From the NCBI RefSeq assembly GCF_034932105.1, contig NZ_JAYGIG010000013.1:11794-75793 (forward strand): a stretch of 64,000 nucleotides of DNA, read 5' to 3'. Of the stretch, positions 17,384 through 26,229 are shown piece after piece. Each line of letters opens with the position of its first letter. Position 1 is the stretch's first letter. The notes below the pieces were generated by a model that saw only the letters and a list, made by a program, of their open reading frames with translations, searched no databases and was not told the DNA's origin. The translations under genes and the position numbers were made by a program. The stretch is from Leptothoe sp034932105. Its GTDB lineage: Bacteria; Cyanobacteriota; Cyanobacteriia; Phormidesmidales; Phormidesmidaceae.

Positions 17384-18361
17384 ATGACGAGCCAACGGAC
17401 CAGAGGCGTTTATATCGTGGCCAATAGGAAGGTGGGGGAAAATGCGATCGCACTCCTCGCCAGTCTGCGGCACCACGACCCGGGCGTGCCGGTGTACATG
17501 ATTCCGTTTAATGACGACTACCAAACGCTGTACCAAACGCTGAATCAGCTTTACCAGGTGCAGCTGTATCCAGATCTAGGATTTCTAGACTCATTTACCC
17601 AGAAAATTAGTGAGATTTTTCCCCGCGATTTTCTGGCCCTGCCCAACAAAATGCGCAAGCTAGCCGCCTGGTTTGGGCCCCTGGATGAGTTTCTCTATAT
17701 CGATACCGACATTCTTTTTTTTGAACCGGTCTCCCATACCCTGGCCTATCTCGACCGGGCAGACTTTATCTGCTGTGACTACCATTTCAAAGGGCGCAAG
17801 CTGCGGGATGTTTTTGCCTCCAGCGTCGTTGAACGGGGCATTTTCCCCGCCGATGTGGTCAACTCTGTATTTAACAGTGGTCTGTGGGGGTCCAAAAAAG
17901 GCACCATTACCCTGGAGCAAATGTACGCCCGCTTGGGGGAATGCGCCCAAAATCGTGACTACTTTGACTTCTCCGGCGGTACCACCGACCAGCCCATCAT
18001 GAACTATCTGGTGCTCAACAGCATCGAAAACCGGCTCAACATTGCTCAGGTAGAACCCAACGAACCTGGCAGCTGGGGAGGGATGAAGCATTTTGTCACC
18101 CGCGATCAGGCCCTTTACGACGGCGATACTCGGCTGCGTTATCTCCACTGGGCCGGTACCCCCATGGGGCCGGGGGGACCCTATCGAGCGCTTTGGGAAT
18201 ATTACCGGTATCTAGATCAGCCCGATGCCCGTCTGCCTGGGGAGAAGCCAGGGGCCACATCCCAGCGTTCGCCGCTGCAGCAGCTGAAACAGACCTTAGG
18301 CCGTTTCAGTCAGCGGCTGAAACAGATCTTAGGCCGTTTCAGTCAGCGGCTGAAGCGATAA
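17384..18361 (+). CDS. Second Npun_R2821-like transferase, with repeated C-terminal tail
   Basis: A 325-residue paralogue of the preceding gene: it opens with RGVYIVANRKVGENAIALLASL and has a DTD motif at 107-109 (FLYIDTDILFF). The last 30 residues are basic and contain LKQTLGRFSQR then LKQILGRFSQR, a tandem duplication of 11 residues. In DNA these are two 33-base units differing at one base (18284-18316, 18317-18349), and each unit carries its own CTGAAAC/GTTTCAG inverted repeat. The tail would form an amphipathic, positively charged helix suited to peripheral membrane binding; this is inference. It is the middle gene of a three-transferase run. Confidence 0.72.
   Translation: MTSQRTRGVYIVANRKVGENAIALLASLRHHDPGVPVYMIPFNDDYQTLYQTLNQLYQVQLYPDLGFLDSFTQKISEIFPRDFLALPNKMRKLAAWFGPLDEFLYIDTDILFFEPVSHTLAYLDRADFICCDYHFKGRKLRDVFASSVVERGIFPADVVNSVFNSGLWGSKKGTITLEQMYARLGECAQNRDYFDFSGGTTDQPIMNYLVLNSIENRLNIAQVEPNEPGSWGGMKHFVTRDQALYDGDTRLRYLHWAGTPMGPGGPYRALWEYYRYLDQPDARLPGEKPGATSQRSPLQQLKQTLGRFSQRLKQILGRFSQRLKR
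18284..18349 (+). repeat. Tandem 33-base duplication inside the transferase C-terminus
   Basis: Two adjacent 33-base units starting CTGAAACAGA, with one base difference (C/T at unit position 11). Each is bounded by CTGAAAC and GTTTCAG, so each unit can fold back on itself. The duplication keeps frame. Confidence 0.85.
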
Positions 18362-18404
18362 AGCCCCTTTCACCCCATCACCCATCCTCACCTTTCCTTC
18401 CCCC

Positions 18405-19373
18405 ATGACTTCTCGTAGCTGTTCCCTATCCATCATGGTGGCCCGCACCGACATTCCCTTCATGATGGAGACCATTCCCCATCTAGTGCGCACCAGCCAC
18501 TATCCCTTTGTGGAACGGGTATTGTTTCTCGATACGGCTCCCCTCACCGGAGATAAGGTGGGCCGACCGGGCATTGGTACCCTGGAGCAACTGCGGGAAA
18601 ACTGCGCCCAGCTGATGGCCATGGGGGTAGTGGATCGCTTGGTGGACATGGACTATAACGATGCCTGTCGACGGCGGATGTACAAAAAGCACTTTGGTTC
18701 CATTCCCCAACCCACCCACAATTGGAAGGGGTACCCCATTTTGGGCACTATTTTTTCCTTGGAAGAAACGGTGGGGGACTATGTGGTGCATTTTGACAGC
18801 GACATGCTGCAATACCAGAAAGCTGGCCACAGCTGGATTTCTGAGGGTATGGAGCTGATGGAACAGCGGCCTGAGGTGCTGTTTATTCGGCCTTTGTCGG
18901 GCCCCCCTCTCCCCGATGGTAGTTTGCATCAGCGGGTGCCCTATGAACAGGACGATGGCTTCTATCGGTTCAAGTTTTTTGGCAGTCGAGCTTACTTGAT
19001 CAAAAAACAGAGCTTCGAAGCCTTTTTGCCTATTCCATTGCTGTGGATGGATTATAAAAATGAATGGCTACAGCAGTTGCCCGCCCGGATGTTGACCTGG
19101 CTTAACTATTGGACCGGTCGAGGCAAACTGGACTCCTGGGAGGTGATGATTTCTCTCCAGCTAGAACGCACTGATGGTTGGCGAGGGACCCTGGCTAGTC
19201 CAGATGCCTGGACCCTGCACCCTGTTGCCCGAGGGCAAGAATATATTGCGGTCCTACCTAAAATTATCAGCGCCGTTGAGCAGGGGGAGTATCCCCCTGG
19301 CCAGGAAGGATATTACGACCTCAATCTGGAGCTATGGTTGGAAAAGGTAGGAGCCGATGCAGCTGAGGTATGA
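18405..19373 (+). CDS. Glycosyltransferase-like protein (GT-A type)
   Basis: A 322-residue protein starting SCSLSIMVARTDIPFMMETIPHLV, the strand-helix opening of a GT-A nucleotide-sugar fold, with a DSD metal motif at 131-133 (VVHFDSDML). The rest has no transmembrane segment, and the C-terminal third is rich in Trp and Leu. It follows the two Npun_R2821-like genes after 43 bases and probably belongs to the same operon, adding another sugar to the same product. It is not closely similar to the two upstream transferases beyond the fold signature. I do not recognise a named subfamily. Confidence 0.65.
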   Translation: MTSRSCSLSIMVARTDIPFMMETIPHLVRTSHYPFVERVLFLDTAPLTGDKVGRPGIGTLEQLRENCAQLMAMGVVDRLVDMDYNDACRRRMYKKHFGSIPQPTHNWKGYPILGTIFSLEETVGDYVVHFDSDMLQYQKAGHSWISEGMELMEQRPEVLFIRPLSGPPLPDGSLHQRVPYEQDDGFYRFKFFGSRAYLIKKQSFEAFLPIPLLWMDYKNEWLQQLPARMLTWLNYWTGRGKLDSWEVMISLQLERTDGWRGTLASPDAWTLHPVARGQEYIAVLPKIISAVEQGEYPPGQEGYYDLNLELWLEKVGADAAEV

Positions 19374-19459
19374 CGGCGATATGGGGTATGTCCCGGTGGG
19401 CGGCTCACTCTGTGATTTTCGATGGTGATTACAGGGTCATGCCCAGTGGACGGCCCACC

Positions 19460-20302
19460 CTAAGCTTGACGGCTGGGGTACTGGTTTAAATATTCTAGAA
19501 AATGGGGCCAGTTAAAACTACGGGGGTCCTGTCGAGTCTCGGAGCGATCAACGGCGGCATGGGTGACAATGCGCTCTTCCGGGATGGTGGTTTGGGCTAT
19601 GAGCCAAGCCAGGGACTGGTATTGGGTATCTGTATAGCCACTGTGGTTGGGCGCATTGTTTTGGCCGTCGGAGGGGGTGACCAAGGAAATGTGATAGGCG
19701 AAGTTATTTACCGATGGCGGAAAATTAGGGTTGGTTAGGGCAGTTTCTGGACCATTGGGGCCATCAAACACCGAGTTGCCTGCTCCAAAGGCTCGTTTCT
19801 CGGGGGGCACGATGTAGATGACGGTGCCATCCCGGTCAATGATGGTGTGGTAGCTGGATTGGTCCTCATCTTGAGGATTGTGCCTTTGAAATGTATTAAT
19901 AGCACTGTCGGCGCTCCATACGGTCTCATGGAGCACGGCGATGTAATCCTGGTTCAGGGGGTTACCGTTGGCATCGACGGTGAAGCGTTCCCCATAGTTT
20001 GAGGGATCGGCCAAGGCCACTCGCTCAGGTGGTCTGAAGGCGGGAGTACTTTGGTCGGCGGCGTAGATAAATCCATTTTCTACTACCGGCGGCGACTCTG
20101 CCGGCGGCAGCTCTGCGGCGTTGGTGGTTGCTGTTGCAGAGTCGCCGTCGGTGGCTATTGCGGCAGCACCTACGGCGGTGGTGGCCACTATCTGGGGTTC
20201 AAAAACCGTCTTGTATGTGGTGGCTAAAACAATGGTGGCCAGCATTGCTAGGCAAAACGCGCCTACATATAGTCTGATTTTGGACCAACGAGAATCGCCC
20301 AT
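19460..20302 (-). CDS. N-acetylmuramoyl-L-alanine amidase (Amidase_2/PGRP type), membrane-anchored
   Basis: Cleaves the bond between N-acetylmuramic acid and the peptide stem in peptidoglycan. After an N-terminal anchor (IRLYVGAFCLAMLATIVLATT, about residues 9-30) and an Ala/Thr/Pro-rich linker, the catalytic domain begins near residue 115. It shows the zinc-ligand pattern: His in AVLHETVW, His in FAYHISLV, and a further His in VTHAAVDR before a RQDPRSFNW segment. I start at the ATG at 20302; the longer reading would need a TTG at 20317. The protein should lie in the periplasm. It converges on the transferase gene ending at 19373. Confidence 0.85.
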   Translation of the reverse strand: MGDSRWSKIRLYVGAFCLAMLATIVLATTYKTVFEPQIVATTAVGAAAIATDGDSATATTNAAELPPAESPPVVENGFIYAADQSTPAFRPPERVALADPSNYGERFTVDANGNPLNQDYIAVLHETVWSADSAINTFQRHNPQDEDQSSYHTIIDRDGTVIYIVPPEKRAFGAGNSVFDGPNGPETALTNPNFPPSVNNFAYHISLVTPSDGQNNAPNHSGYTDTQYQSLAWLIAQTTIPEERIVTHAAVDRSETRQDPRSFNWPHFLEYLNQYPSRQA

Positions 20303-20506
20303 GGACAGTTTGTTCAAAGAACCTAGATGTGGGCGTGGTGAACGACCCAGTAAAGCACCGATATCAGCTAAAAGCTTAGTGAGTATTATTACGTTTTCCT
20401 AGAATATTCGTTTCGATCCGATTATTAAAGTAGCTAAATAGGCAAAATCTCTAAATTTATTGCGCATAGTTCACATTTTTCTGATTTCTGTCCCTTGGTG
20501 ATGGGG

Positions 20507-21151
20507 CTACCGGCCTTGGCGGTTAACAAACTGCCGATAGTACCGGCGATAGGCGATTTCGAGACGGCCACCGTAATCTGCGATCGCAGCCCGCTGCCGA
20601 TGATAAAGCCCCTGGAATACATTGGCAAATACCAAGGTCACCATGGCCACCACTAACCCGAGGGCGGTGGACACCAGCGCTTCCCCAATCCCCGCTGTCA
20701 CCCCTGAGGCGCGGGCCGTGCCCACATCCCCAATTTGCACATACGACAATGCACTAATTAAGCCCAAGATTGTACCCAACAGCCCCAGGAGTGGCGCTAA
20801 TCCTACTACCGTTTCGAAAACTGTCCCAAACCGCTTGAGCACTGGAATCTCCGCCTGAGCTGCACTCTCTAGGGCCAATTTAAATTCATCTGGGGTAGCT
20901 TGCTCTAAGGCTAGGGCGGCCAAAAAAATTCGTCCTATGGGTAAAGACTGCTGCTTTCTCAGTGTTTCAATCGCCACCTTGGGTTGCTTCCCGTAGTCCA
21001 CCAGAAACGTATTAATTATCCGTTCTTGGTGCTGAGAAACCTGCCACCAAAACCAGCTGCGCTCCAAAATTAAGGTCACCACCAAAATTGAGGCGGCCAG
21101 CAATGGCCAAACAACTACGCCACCAGATTTGAATACTGTTGAAATCCCCAC
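20507..21151 (-). CDS. MotA/TolQ/ExbB proton channel family protein (orphan)
   Basis: A 214-residue inner-membrane protein with three hydrophobic helices. One is at the N-terminus (VVVWPLLAASILVVTLILE); two are in the second half, in the conserved ExbB block LGLLGTILGLISA and SGVTAGIGEALVSTALGLVVAMV. ExbB proteins pair with ExbD-type partners to convert the proton gradient into mechanical work across the envelope. No exbD is adjacent here, but an exbB-exbD-exbD set lies at 36423-38040. The start codon is GTG at 21151, preceded five bases upstream by GGAGAG. Confidence 0.88.
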   Translation of the reverse strand: MGISTVFKSGGVVVWPLLAASILVVTLILERSWFWWQVSQHQERIINTFLVDYGKQPKVAIETLRKQQSLPIGRIFLAALALEQATPDEFKLALESAAQAEIPVLKRFGTVFETVVGLAPLLGLLGTILGLISALSYVQIGDVGTARASGVTAGIGEALVSTALGLVVAMVTLVFANVFQGLYHRQRAAIADYGGRLEIAYRRYYRQFVNRQGR

Positions 21152-21792
21152 TTAAGCTCTCCAATTGGCATGTTTAGCGGTTTTTTATGGCTGATTTATG
21201 AGGATAAATCGCTTGGTTATTCAAAGATCACCTGGCCAGGATTTTTTAGATTAAATCATACTGAAGATTAGCAACGCCGGATTTTTTACCGGATTTTTAA
21301 TATACCCGGTGGGGCAATCCGGCTTTGTCGGCGTTTCAAGACATGTGTTTTTATATAGCATTTTTAAACCTTGTAAACTTATTCATCAATGGCTTTAGAT
21401 AGTTGTCAAAAAAGTCGTAATTTCACCTCAGGTTTACTTGGCTCAATGCGTCAATAAATAATCACAATTGTTTTCTACTTTCTTGAGAAGAAGTTAAGTT
21501 ACGGCGATATTGCCTTCATCTCTAAATGCCTCATGTATGATGAGGGCAAGCGTCTAATTTAAGGGCATTGATTTATTGACTCAGTCAGTTTAACCCGTGA
21601 CTAAGAACCGTCTAAAATTGCGCGTAACCACCCAAAATTTTGCAGGTTTTTATCACTAGCGCCCCTCTGCAAACTCTTGACAAAATATCCCTCAATCACC
21701 CGCGAGTACTGAGGAGTCATTAAAGGTCGATGCTTACCCTTGCTTACCCTGGTTAGGGATGTAAATCATAATAAATTGGACAGGATTACACT
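21152..21792. other. AT-rich intergenic region without a gene
   Basis: About 640 bases between the divergent exbB and labA genes. No frame resembles a protein. It contains a nested inverted repeat at 21276-21323 and a short direct repeat (TGCTTACCC twice, near 21731-21750) shortly before labA. The promoters of both flanking genes must be here. A small RNA is possible but not shown. Confidence 0.5.
21276..21323. repeat. Nested inverted repeat (stem-loop)
   Basis: Outer arms GCCGGATT (21276-21283) and AATCCGGC (21316-21323) enclose inner arms ACCGG (21288-21292) and CCGGT (21306-21310). No T run follows on the plus strand, so it is not an obvious terminator. Confidence 0.6.
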
Positions 21793-22434
21793 ATGTTGAA
21801 CCACCGCAATACCCTCAGTCACGACCCTGGATTTACGCCGGAAGAAGTCCTGGAAAATCGCGGTAGAGTTGCGATTTTTATTGATGGTTCGAATCTGTTT
21901 TATGCCGCCCTTCAGCTTGGCATTGAAATTGATTACACCAAGCTGCTATGTCGGCTGACTGCGGGTTCTAGATTATTTCGCGCCTTTTTCTACACCGGTG
22001 TGGACCGCACCAATGAAAAGCAGCAGGGGTTTCTGCTGTGGATGCGGCGTAACGGTTACCGTGTAATTGCCAAAGACTTGGTGCAGTTGCCCGACGGCTC
22101 TAAAAAAGCAAACCTCGATGTGGAAATTGCGGTGGATATGATGGCCCTAGTGGGCTGCTATGACACGGCTATTTTGGTCAGCGGTGATGGCGACTTGGCC
22201 TATGCTGTGGATGCTGCGAGCTACCGTGGTGTCAGGATAGAGGTGGTCAGTCTACGCTCCATGACCAGCGATAGCTTAATCAACGTGTCTGATCGCTACA
22301 TTGATCTAGATACGGTCAAGGACGATATTAAAAAGACACCCCGCAGCCACGGTAATGGATATACCTATCGTCCGTTGACTGGTTTGAGTACGATGGAAGA
22401 GGAAGAAGTCGAAGTCACCAGTGATCAGCCTTAG
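21793..22434 (+). CDS. labA: NYN domain protein, LabA-like
   Basis: A 213-residue protein with a single NYN/PIN-like nuclease fold. VAIFIDGSNLFYAAL gives the first acidic residue, DVEIAVDMMALV the second, and LVSGDGDLAYAV the last acidic pair, all as needed for metal-dependent RNA cleavage. In Synechococcus elongatus LabA acts in the KaiC output pathway that represses circadian gene expression. The near-unbroken match to my memory of LabA, including GFLLWMRRNGYRVIAKDLV and a DRYIDLD end, supports orthology. The C-terminus is short and acidic. It stands alone after a long AT-rich gap and 54 bases before lptC. Confidence 0.8.
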   Translation: MLNHRNTLSHDPGFTPEEVLENRGRVAIFIDGSNLFYAALQLGIEIDYTKLLCRLTAGSRLFRAFFYTGVDRTNEKQQGFLLWMRRNGYRVIAKDLVQLPDGSKKANLDVEIAVDMMALVGCYDTAILVSGDGDLAYAVDAASYRGVRIEVVSLRSMTSDSLINVSDRYIDLDTVKDDIKKTPRSHGNGYTYRPLTGLSTMEEEEVEVTSDQP

Positions 22435-22488
22435 AATCCGCTAGGATAATCTGGCCAACCAGATATGTGCTAGCACAAGTGACACGGT

Positions 22489-23643
22489 ATGAATAAGTGG
22501 TATCGGTTTACGTTGGTTGCGGCGTTGGTTGCTGTAATAGTCGTAGCTGTACGAACATGTCAGTCATCAAGTGACACCCTAGAAAGTCTTCAGAATCAAG
22601 CGAGTACCGCTCAGACTGAGGCACTGTTAACCCTGAAAGATGTCACCCTAGAGCAGCCTGACGAAAATGGGGGGCTGCTTTGGCGTGTTAAGGCTGAGGA
22701 GGCTTCCTATAGCCCAGATCGGCGTTTGGCCAATCTTAAGTCTCCCGAGGGTGAGCTGTTTCAGGATGGCAAAGTGATCTATCGGGTCAAGGCCGATCAA
22801 GGTGAGATTCGTGAGGATGGCAAGGCCATATTTTTGCAGGGCAATATTGTGGCTACGAATCCAGACAACCAGCTGACCATTAAGGGAAATAGCCTAGAAT
22901 GGACCCCCGAGGAAGATCTGCTGCTGGTGCGAGATAGCATTACGGGCAATAACCCCCAGCTTCAGGCCAAGGCTCAGGAAGCAAGGCTGTTTAACAAAAC
23001 CAAACGCCTGGAGCTGTTCAAGGGGGTGGTGGCCATGACTAAGCAAGAGCCTTGGATCAGCTTTAAGTCAGAAAAACTCGTGTGGCAGCTAGACGAAGAA
23101 AAGCTGGAGACGGACGTGCCGTTGCTGATGGAGCGGTATGTTTCTAAAACCGATCGGACGGTAACGGAGCGGTTAGTCGGGAAGCAGGGGAAGTTTGATT
23201 TGGTCAAACAGCAGGCCACAGTGCAGCAGCAGGTTCAGCTCAATGCGCTGAAAATTCCTCTGCAAACCAACAGTGACCTGGCGGTGTGGAATGTGAAAGA
23301 AGGCACCGTGGTGATTGATAAACCTTTGCAAATTCAGTACCCTAAGCGTAAACTCACCGCCAATGCCAATCAGGGACGGCTCAATTTGAATACCCAGATT
23401 GTGGACCTCAAGGGCAATGTGCGGGCTTTAGGCCAAGCCAAGCAATCCCTGCTGACGGCGGATGAGATGACTTGGAATATCCAAACCCAGGATGTGGAGG
23501 GTCGTGGCAATGTTGCTTACCAACAGCAAGACCCGGTTGCCACGGTCAATGGCGATCGGGCTGTGGGTAACCTAGAGCGGCAGACGGTGGTGGTTACGGG
23601 GCAGGATGTAGTGACTGAGATTGTGCCCCAGGGGCTTGAATAA
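22489..23643 (+). CDS. lptC: LPS export ABC transporter periplasmic protein LptC
   Basis: LptC links the inner-membrane LptBFG transporter to LptA in the lipopolysaccharide bridge. The N-terminal FTLVAALVAVIVVAV segment anchors it in the inner membrane, and a Cys follows in VRTCQSS. The rest (residues 35-384) is beta-rich and repetitive with the jelly-roll pattern of LptC/LptA domains, for instance LLTLKDVTLEQPDENGGLLW and AEEASYSPDRRLANLKS. At 384 residues it has the extended length common in cyanobacteria, probably two LptC/OstA-like domains. Its 3' end overlaps that of the convergent dacB by 50 bases. Confidence 0.85.
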   Translation: MNKWYRFTLVAALVAVIVVAVRTCQSSSDTLESLQNQASTAQTEALLTLKDVTLEQPDENGGLLWRVKAEEASYSPDRRLANLKSPEGELFQDGKVIYRVKADQGEIREDGKAIFLQGNIVATNPDNQLTIKGNSLEWTPEEDLLLVRDSITGNNPQLQAKAQEARLFNKTKRLELFKGVVAMTKQEPWISFKSEKLVWQLDEEKLETDVPLLMERYVSKTDRTVTERLVGKQGKFDLVKQQATVQQQVQLNALKIPLQTNSDLAVWNVKEGTVVIDKPLQIQYPKRKLTANANQGRLNLNTQIVDLKGNVRALGQAKQSLLTADEMTWNIQTQDVEGRGNVAYQQQDPVATVNGDRAVGNLERQTVVVTGQDVVTEIVPQGLE

Positions 23644-25015
23644 TTTCGTTGCGTTTGGTGTCCCCCAGGCGGTAAGGGTCTTGATTGAACTGGAGGGTGG
23701 CTTTGATTTGGTTTGGGAGCTGATTGGCTTTTCCCCATTGTTGTTCGAGGGCAGTTAGGAGGCGATCTTGGCGCGATCGCAACGTCTCTAAGCCGTTACC
23801 ATAATTAACGATGGCAAACCAAACGATACCCTTTTTCTCCGTCGGAAAGGCTCCGGCCAAGGCACTAACCACCGCCAAGCTCCCGGTTTTAACCGTCGCA
23901 TTAACCGGAATATTGCGGTCGATCAGGGTGCCTACATCCGTGCCTGACACTGGGAACAGGTCCGCAAAATTGAGATTCTTGGTCTGGAGTCGGTCTTGAA
24001 TGCCCTGCATCAAGATAATGACGGCCTGAGCAGAAAGCTGATTGTCTTCCCCTAAACCAGACCCATTCACTAGGCTGATTTCCCCAGGTGTCACCCCAAT
24101 CTGTTCAGCAATTTTCACCACATTGGCCGGACCGCCTGCCAGGGTAGAGAGCATCTCCGCCATCACATTATTGCTGTAGATATTCATAGCCTTGAGAATG
24201 ACCGCCAGAGGCAAAGACTTATGACGAATCAGCCAGCCCGATGCCTGCTCGATGGTGGGGGCGGCAGAGACGACCTGCACCGGTCCTTGAATCTGCAGTG
24301 TCGGTTTGGGCGTACCGGTTGGCAGGGTGGCGTATTGTGTCTCCACCGCCCCCCCCCAGGTGGCAGAGTTCATTGACTGTTTGAGTAGTTCCCCCGACAC
24401 CAATGGGTCCGTATTGAAATTCATCACAAACCGATCGATCACAATCAGGCTGCCCGTCACCCGTTGAATCCCCAACTGCTGCAATGAATTGCCCAGAGTG
24501 ATTCCCTCTTCCCACACAAACAGGGGATCATAGGCCCCTTTAATAATCAGATCGCCCTGGAGGGTGCCATTGGCGATGGTGCCTTGCCAGCCCACAAACG
24601 TCTCAAACTGATGCTCCACACCATAGGTTTCCAGGACAGCCAGGGTGGTGGCTATCTTGGTGAGGGAGGCTGCCGGTAAGCGGCGAGACTCCTGATGGTG
24701 AGCCGCCGGATAGCGCCCCACATTCACCGCCACACTTTGTTGACTGGCAGAAAAGCCCAATCCGGCCAGGCCAGCCACATAATCATTGAGAATTTTTTCA
24801 GCCGCCGGATCCGCCGCTAGGCGCTGCTGCAGCCAGGGAGAATCCCAGGTGGGACGGATATCGATGGTAGCAAGGTTAACACTGGTAAGAGGCTGCCAGG
24901 GGCGAGGACCAATCAGAGCAGAAATAAAGGCTAGAGGTAAAAGCCAGTTCACAGTAGATGAGTAGTGTAGGTGGGTATGGGGGGAGTTAAGGTGGCTGAG
25001 TATCAGCGGTTTCAC
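23594..25015 (-). CDS. dacB: D-alanyl-D-alanine carboxypeptidase/endopeptidase (PBP4, peptidase S13)
   Basis: Trims peptide stems and cross-links in periplasmic peptidoglycan. All three penicillin-binding motifs are present: SLTK with Ser117/Lys120, SNN at 281-283 and KTG at 376-378. The roughly 100-residue insertion between the first two motifs that marks family S13 is also there. A hydrophobic signal segment (VNWLLPLAFISALIG) lies at about 22-36. The start is uncertain: the long form begins at a GTG at 25015, while a GTG at codon 22 would place the signal peptide at the very N-terminus. The gene ends inside the last 50 bases of lptC on the other strand. Confidence 0.9.
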   Translation of the reverse strand: MKPLILSHLNSPHTHLHYSSTVNWLLPLAFISALIGPRPWQPLTSVNLATIDIRPTWDSPWLQQRLAADPAAEKILNDYVAGLAGLGFSASQQSVAVNVGRYPAAHHQESRRLPAASLTKIATTLAVLETYGVEHQFETFVGWQGTIANGTLQGDLIIKGAYDPLFVWEEGITLGNSLQQLGIQRVTGSLIVIDRFVMNFNTDPLVSGELLKQSMNSATWGGAVETQYATLPTGTPKPTLQIQGPVQVVSAAPTIEQASGWLIRHKSLPLAVILKAMNIYSNNVMAEMLSTLAGGPANVVKIAEQIGVTPGEISLVNGSGLGEDNQLSAQAVIILMQGIQDRLQTKNLNFADLFPVSGTDVGTLIDRNIPVNATVKTGSLAVVSALAGAFPTEKKGIVWFAIVNYGNGLETLRSRQDRLLTALEQQWGKANQLPNQIKATLQFNQDPYRLGDTKRNEIIQAPGAQSQSLHPAP

Positions 25016-25107
25016 TGGCTAAAGATACACTAGGAAGGAAGGCTATGCCCATGGTCAACTGGGTAATAGGTAATTGGGCGTAGAAATATTGACTAGGAAT
25101 AGTGGCT

Positions 25108-25770
25108 ATGGCTAAGGCGGACGAGAATCAATGGTTACGGCGATTGCCATTGATCGTAGGCATGGTGGGAGGCACATTGCTCATGGTCAATCGGTTGCTG
25201 ACACCAATGGTGACCGACTCCCAGGCGCGGGCCGATGTGGTAGGCGTATTTCTCAGCGCAATTTTGATTTTGACCACCTTACTCTGGCAGCAGATTCAGC
25301 CGGTTTTGCCCGAGGCTGTCATCCTAGAGGGGGAAGAGGGCTTTGTGCTGGCCGACGATCTGTCGGATGCCGTAGCAACCGAACTAGCCTGGGCCTCACA
25401 CCTATTACTGACCAATACGGTTACCCGGTCCCTGGTGGCCTATGCCGATGGTCAGGTGCTGATGCGGCGGGGGGTGCTAGGGCCTGCTAAAGAGGTGGAG
25501 ATAGGGCCAATTTTAGAGCGAGTGCTGACCCAAAAAAAGCCAGTCTATTTAGTGAGTCTGAAGCTTTACCCTGGCAAAGTTGAATTTAACTATTTACCCG
25601 AAAACACCCAGGGCATTATTTGCCAACCCATGGGGAATAATGGCGTGTTGATTTTAGGGGCCAATGCCCCCCGCAGCTATACCAAGCAAGATGAAGCTTG
25701 GGTGGAGGGGATTGCCGATAAGCTGGGGGCGAGTTTAGATGCTGTTGTCACATCCCAGGTGACAATATAA
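25108..25770 (+). CDS. Cofactor assembly of complex C subunit B family protein (CCB2/CCB4-like)
   Basis: A 220-residue membrane protein with two N-terminal helices (LPLIVGMVGGTLLMV and VVGVFLSAILILTTLLW), followed by a soluble domain carrying GEEGFVLADDLSDA and a C-terminal GVLILGANAPRSYTKQDE. Chloroplast relatives CCB2 and CCB4 help attach haem ci to cytochrome b6 of the cytochrome b6f complex. Cyanobacterial proteins of this type are annotated by homology. I prefer the ATG at 25108, which has AGGA nine bases upstream, over a GTG at 25102. It is read divergently from dacB. Confidence 0.75.
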   Translation: MAKADENQWLRRLPLIVGMVGGTLLMVNRLLTPMVTDSQARADVVGVFLSAILILTTLLWQQIQPVLPEAVILEGEEGFVLADDLSDAVATELAWASHLLLTNTVTRSLVAYADGQVLMRRGVLGPAKEVEIGPILERVLTQKKPVYLVSLKLYPGKVEFNYLPENTQGIICQPMGNNGVLILGANAPRSYTKQDEAWVEGIADKLGASLDAVVTSQVTI

Positions 25771-25844
25771 ACCACAGGTAGCCAAAGATTTTGTATTCTG
25801 ACAATTGTGCTACTTATTTAGACCCGTGACAGGAGCAACAAGCC

Positions 25845-26114
25845 ATGGCCAAGTTTGTGATGTGGGGCAGCTATTGCGAGAACGCGTTGGAAAAGCGTAC
25901 GCCCTACCGAGCCGATCACCTGGCAGGACTCCAGGAGCAAAAAGAAAAAGGTCTACTGACTTCTCTGGGGCCGACTACGGATAACAGCAAAGTTTTTGGT
26001 ACTTACGAAGCTGAGTCTGAAGCCATAGTCCGACAGCTAGTGGAGAATGATCCCTATTGGCTCAATGGTATTTGGACCGAATACGAAGTATACGAGTGGA
26101 ATCAGGTGTTTTAG
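25845..26114 (+). CDS. YciI-like protein
   Basis: An 89-residue protein with the ferredoxin-like YCII fold: KFVMWGSYCENALEKRTPYRADHL at the start, GLLTSLGPTT in the middle and a VENDPYWLNGIWTEYEVYEW end that matches the family's closing pattern. Members are small cytoplasmic dimers with an assumed enzymatic pocket and mostly unknown function. A good ribosome-binding site (CAGGAG) lies about ten bases upstream. It follows the CCB-like gene on the same strand after 74 bases. Confidence 0.88.
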   Translation: MAKFVMWGSYCENALEKRTPYRADHLAGLQEQKEKGLLTSLGPTTDNSKVFGTYEAESEAIVRQLVENDPYWLNGIWTEYEVYEWNQVF

Positions 26115-26229
26115 TTTAGATTGAGAACTACCGAAGGGAAGGCTGACAACCTAAGTATTTTCCAATTTATCCGGAGGAGTGAGCATGCCAAATGGGTATA
26201 CAGATCTGTAAGTAGGCTGTATACCCTGG

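Noticed and set aside
17660..18148. 162-codon antisense frame within the second Npun_R2821-like transferase
   Set aside because: It mirrors a strong coding frame with family motifs on the plus strand; no independent evidence.
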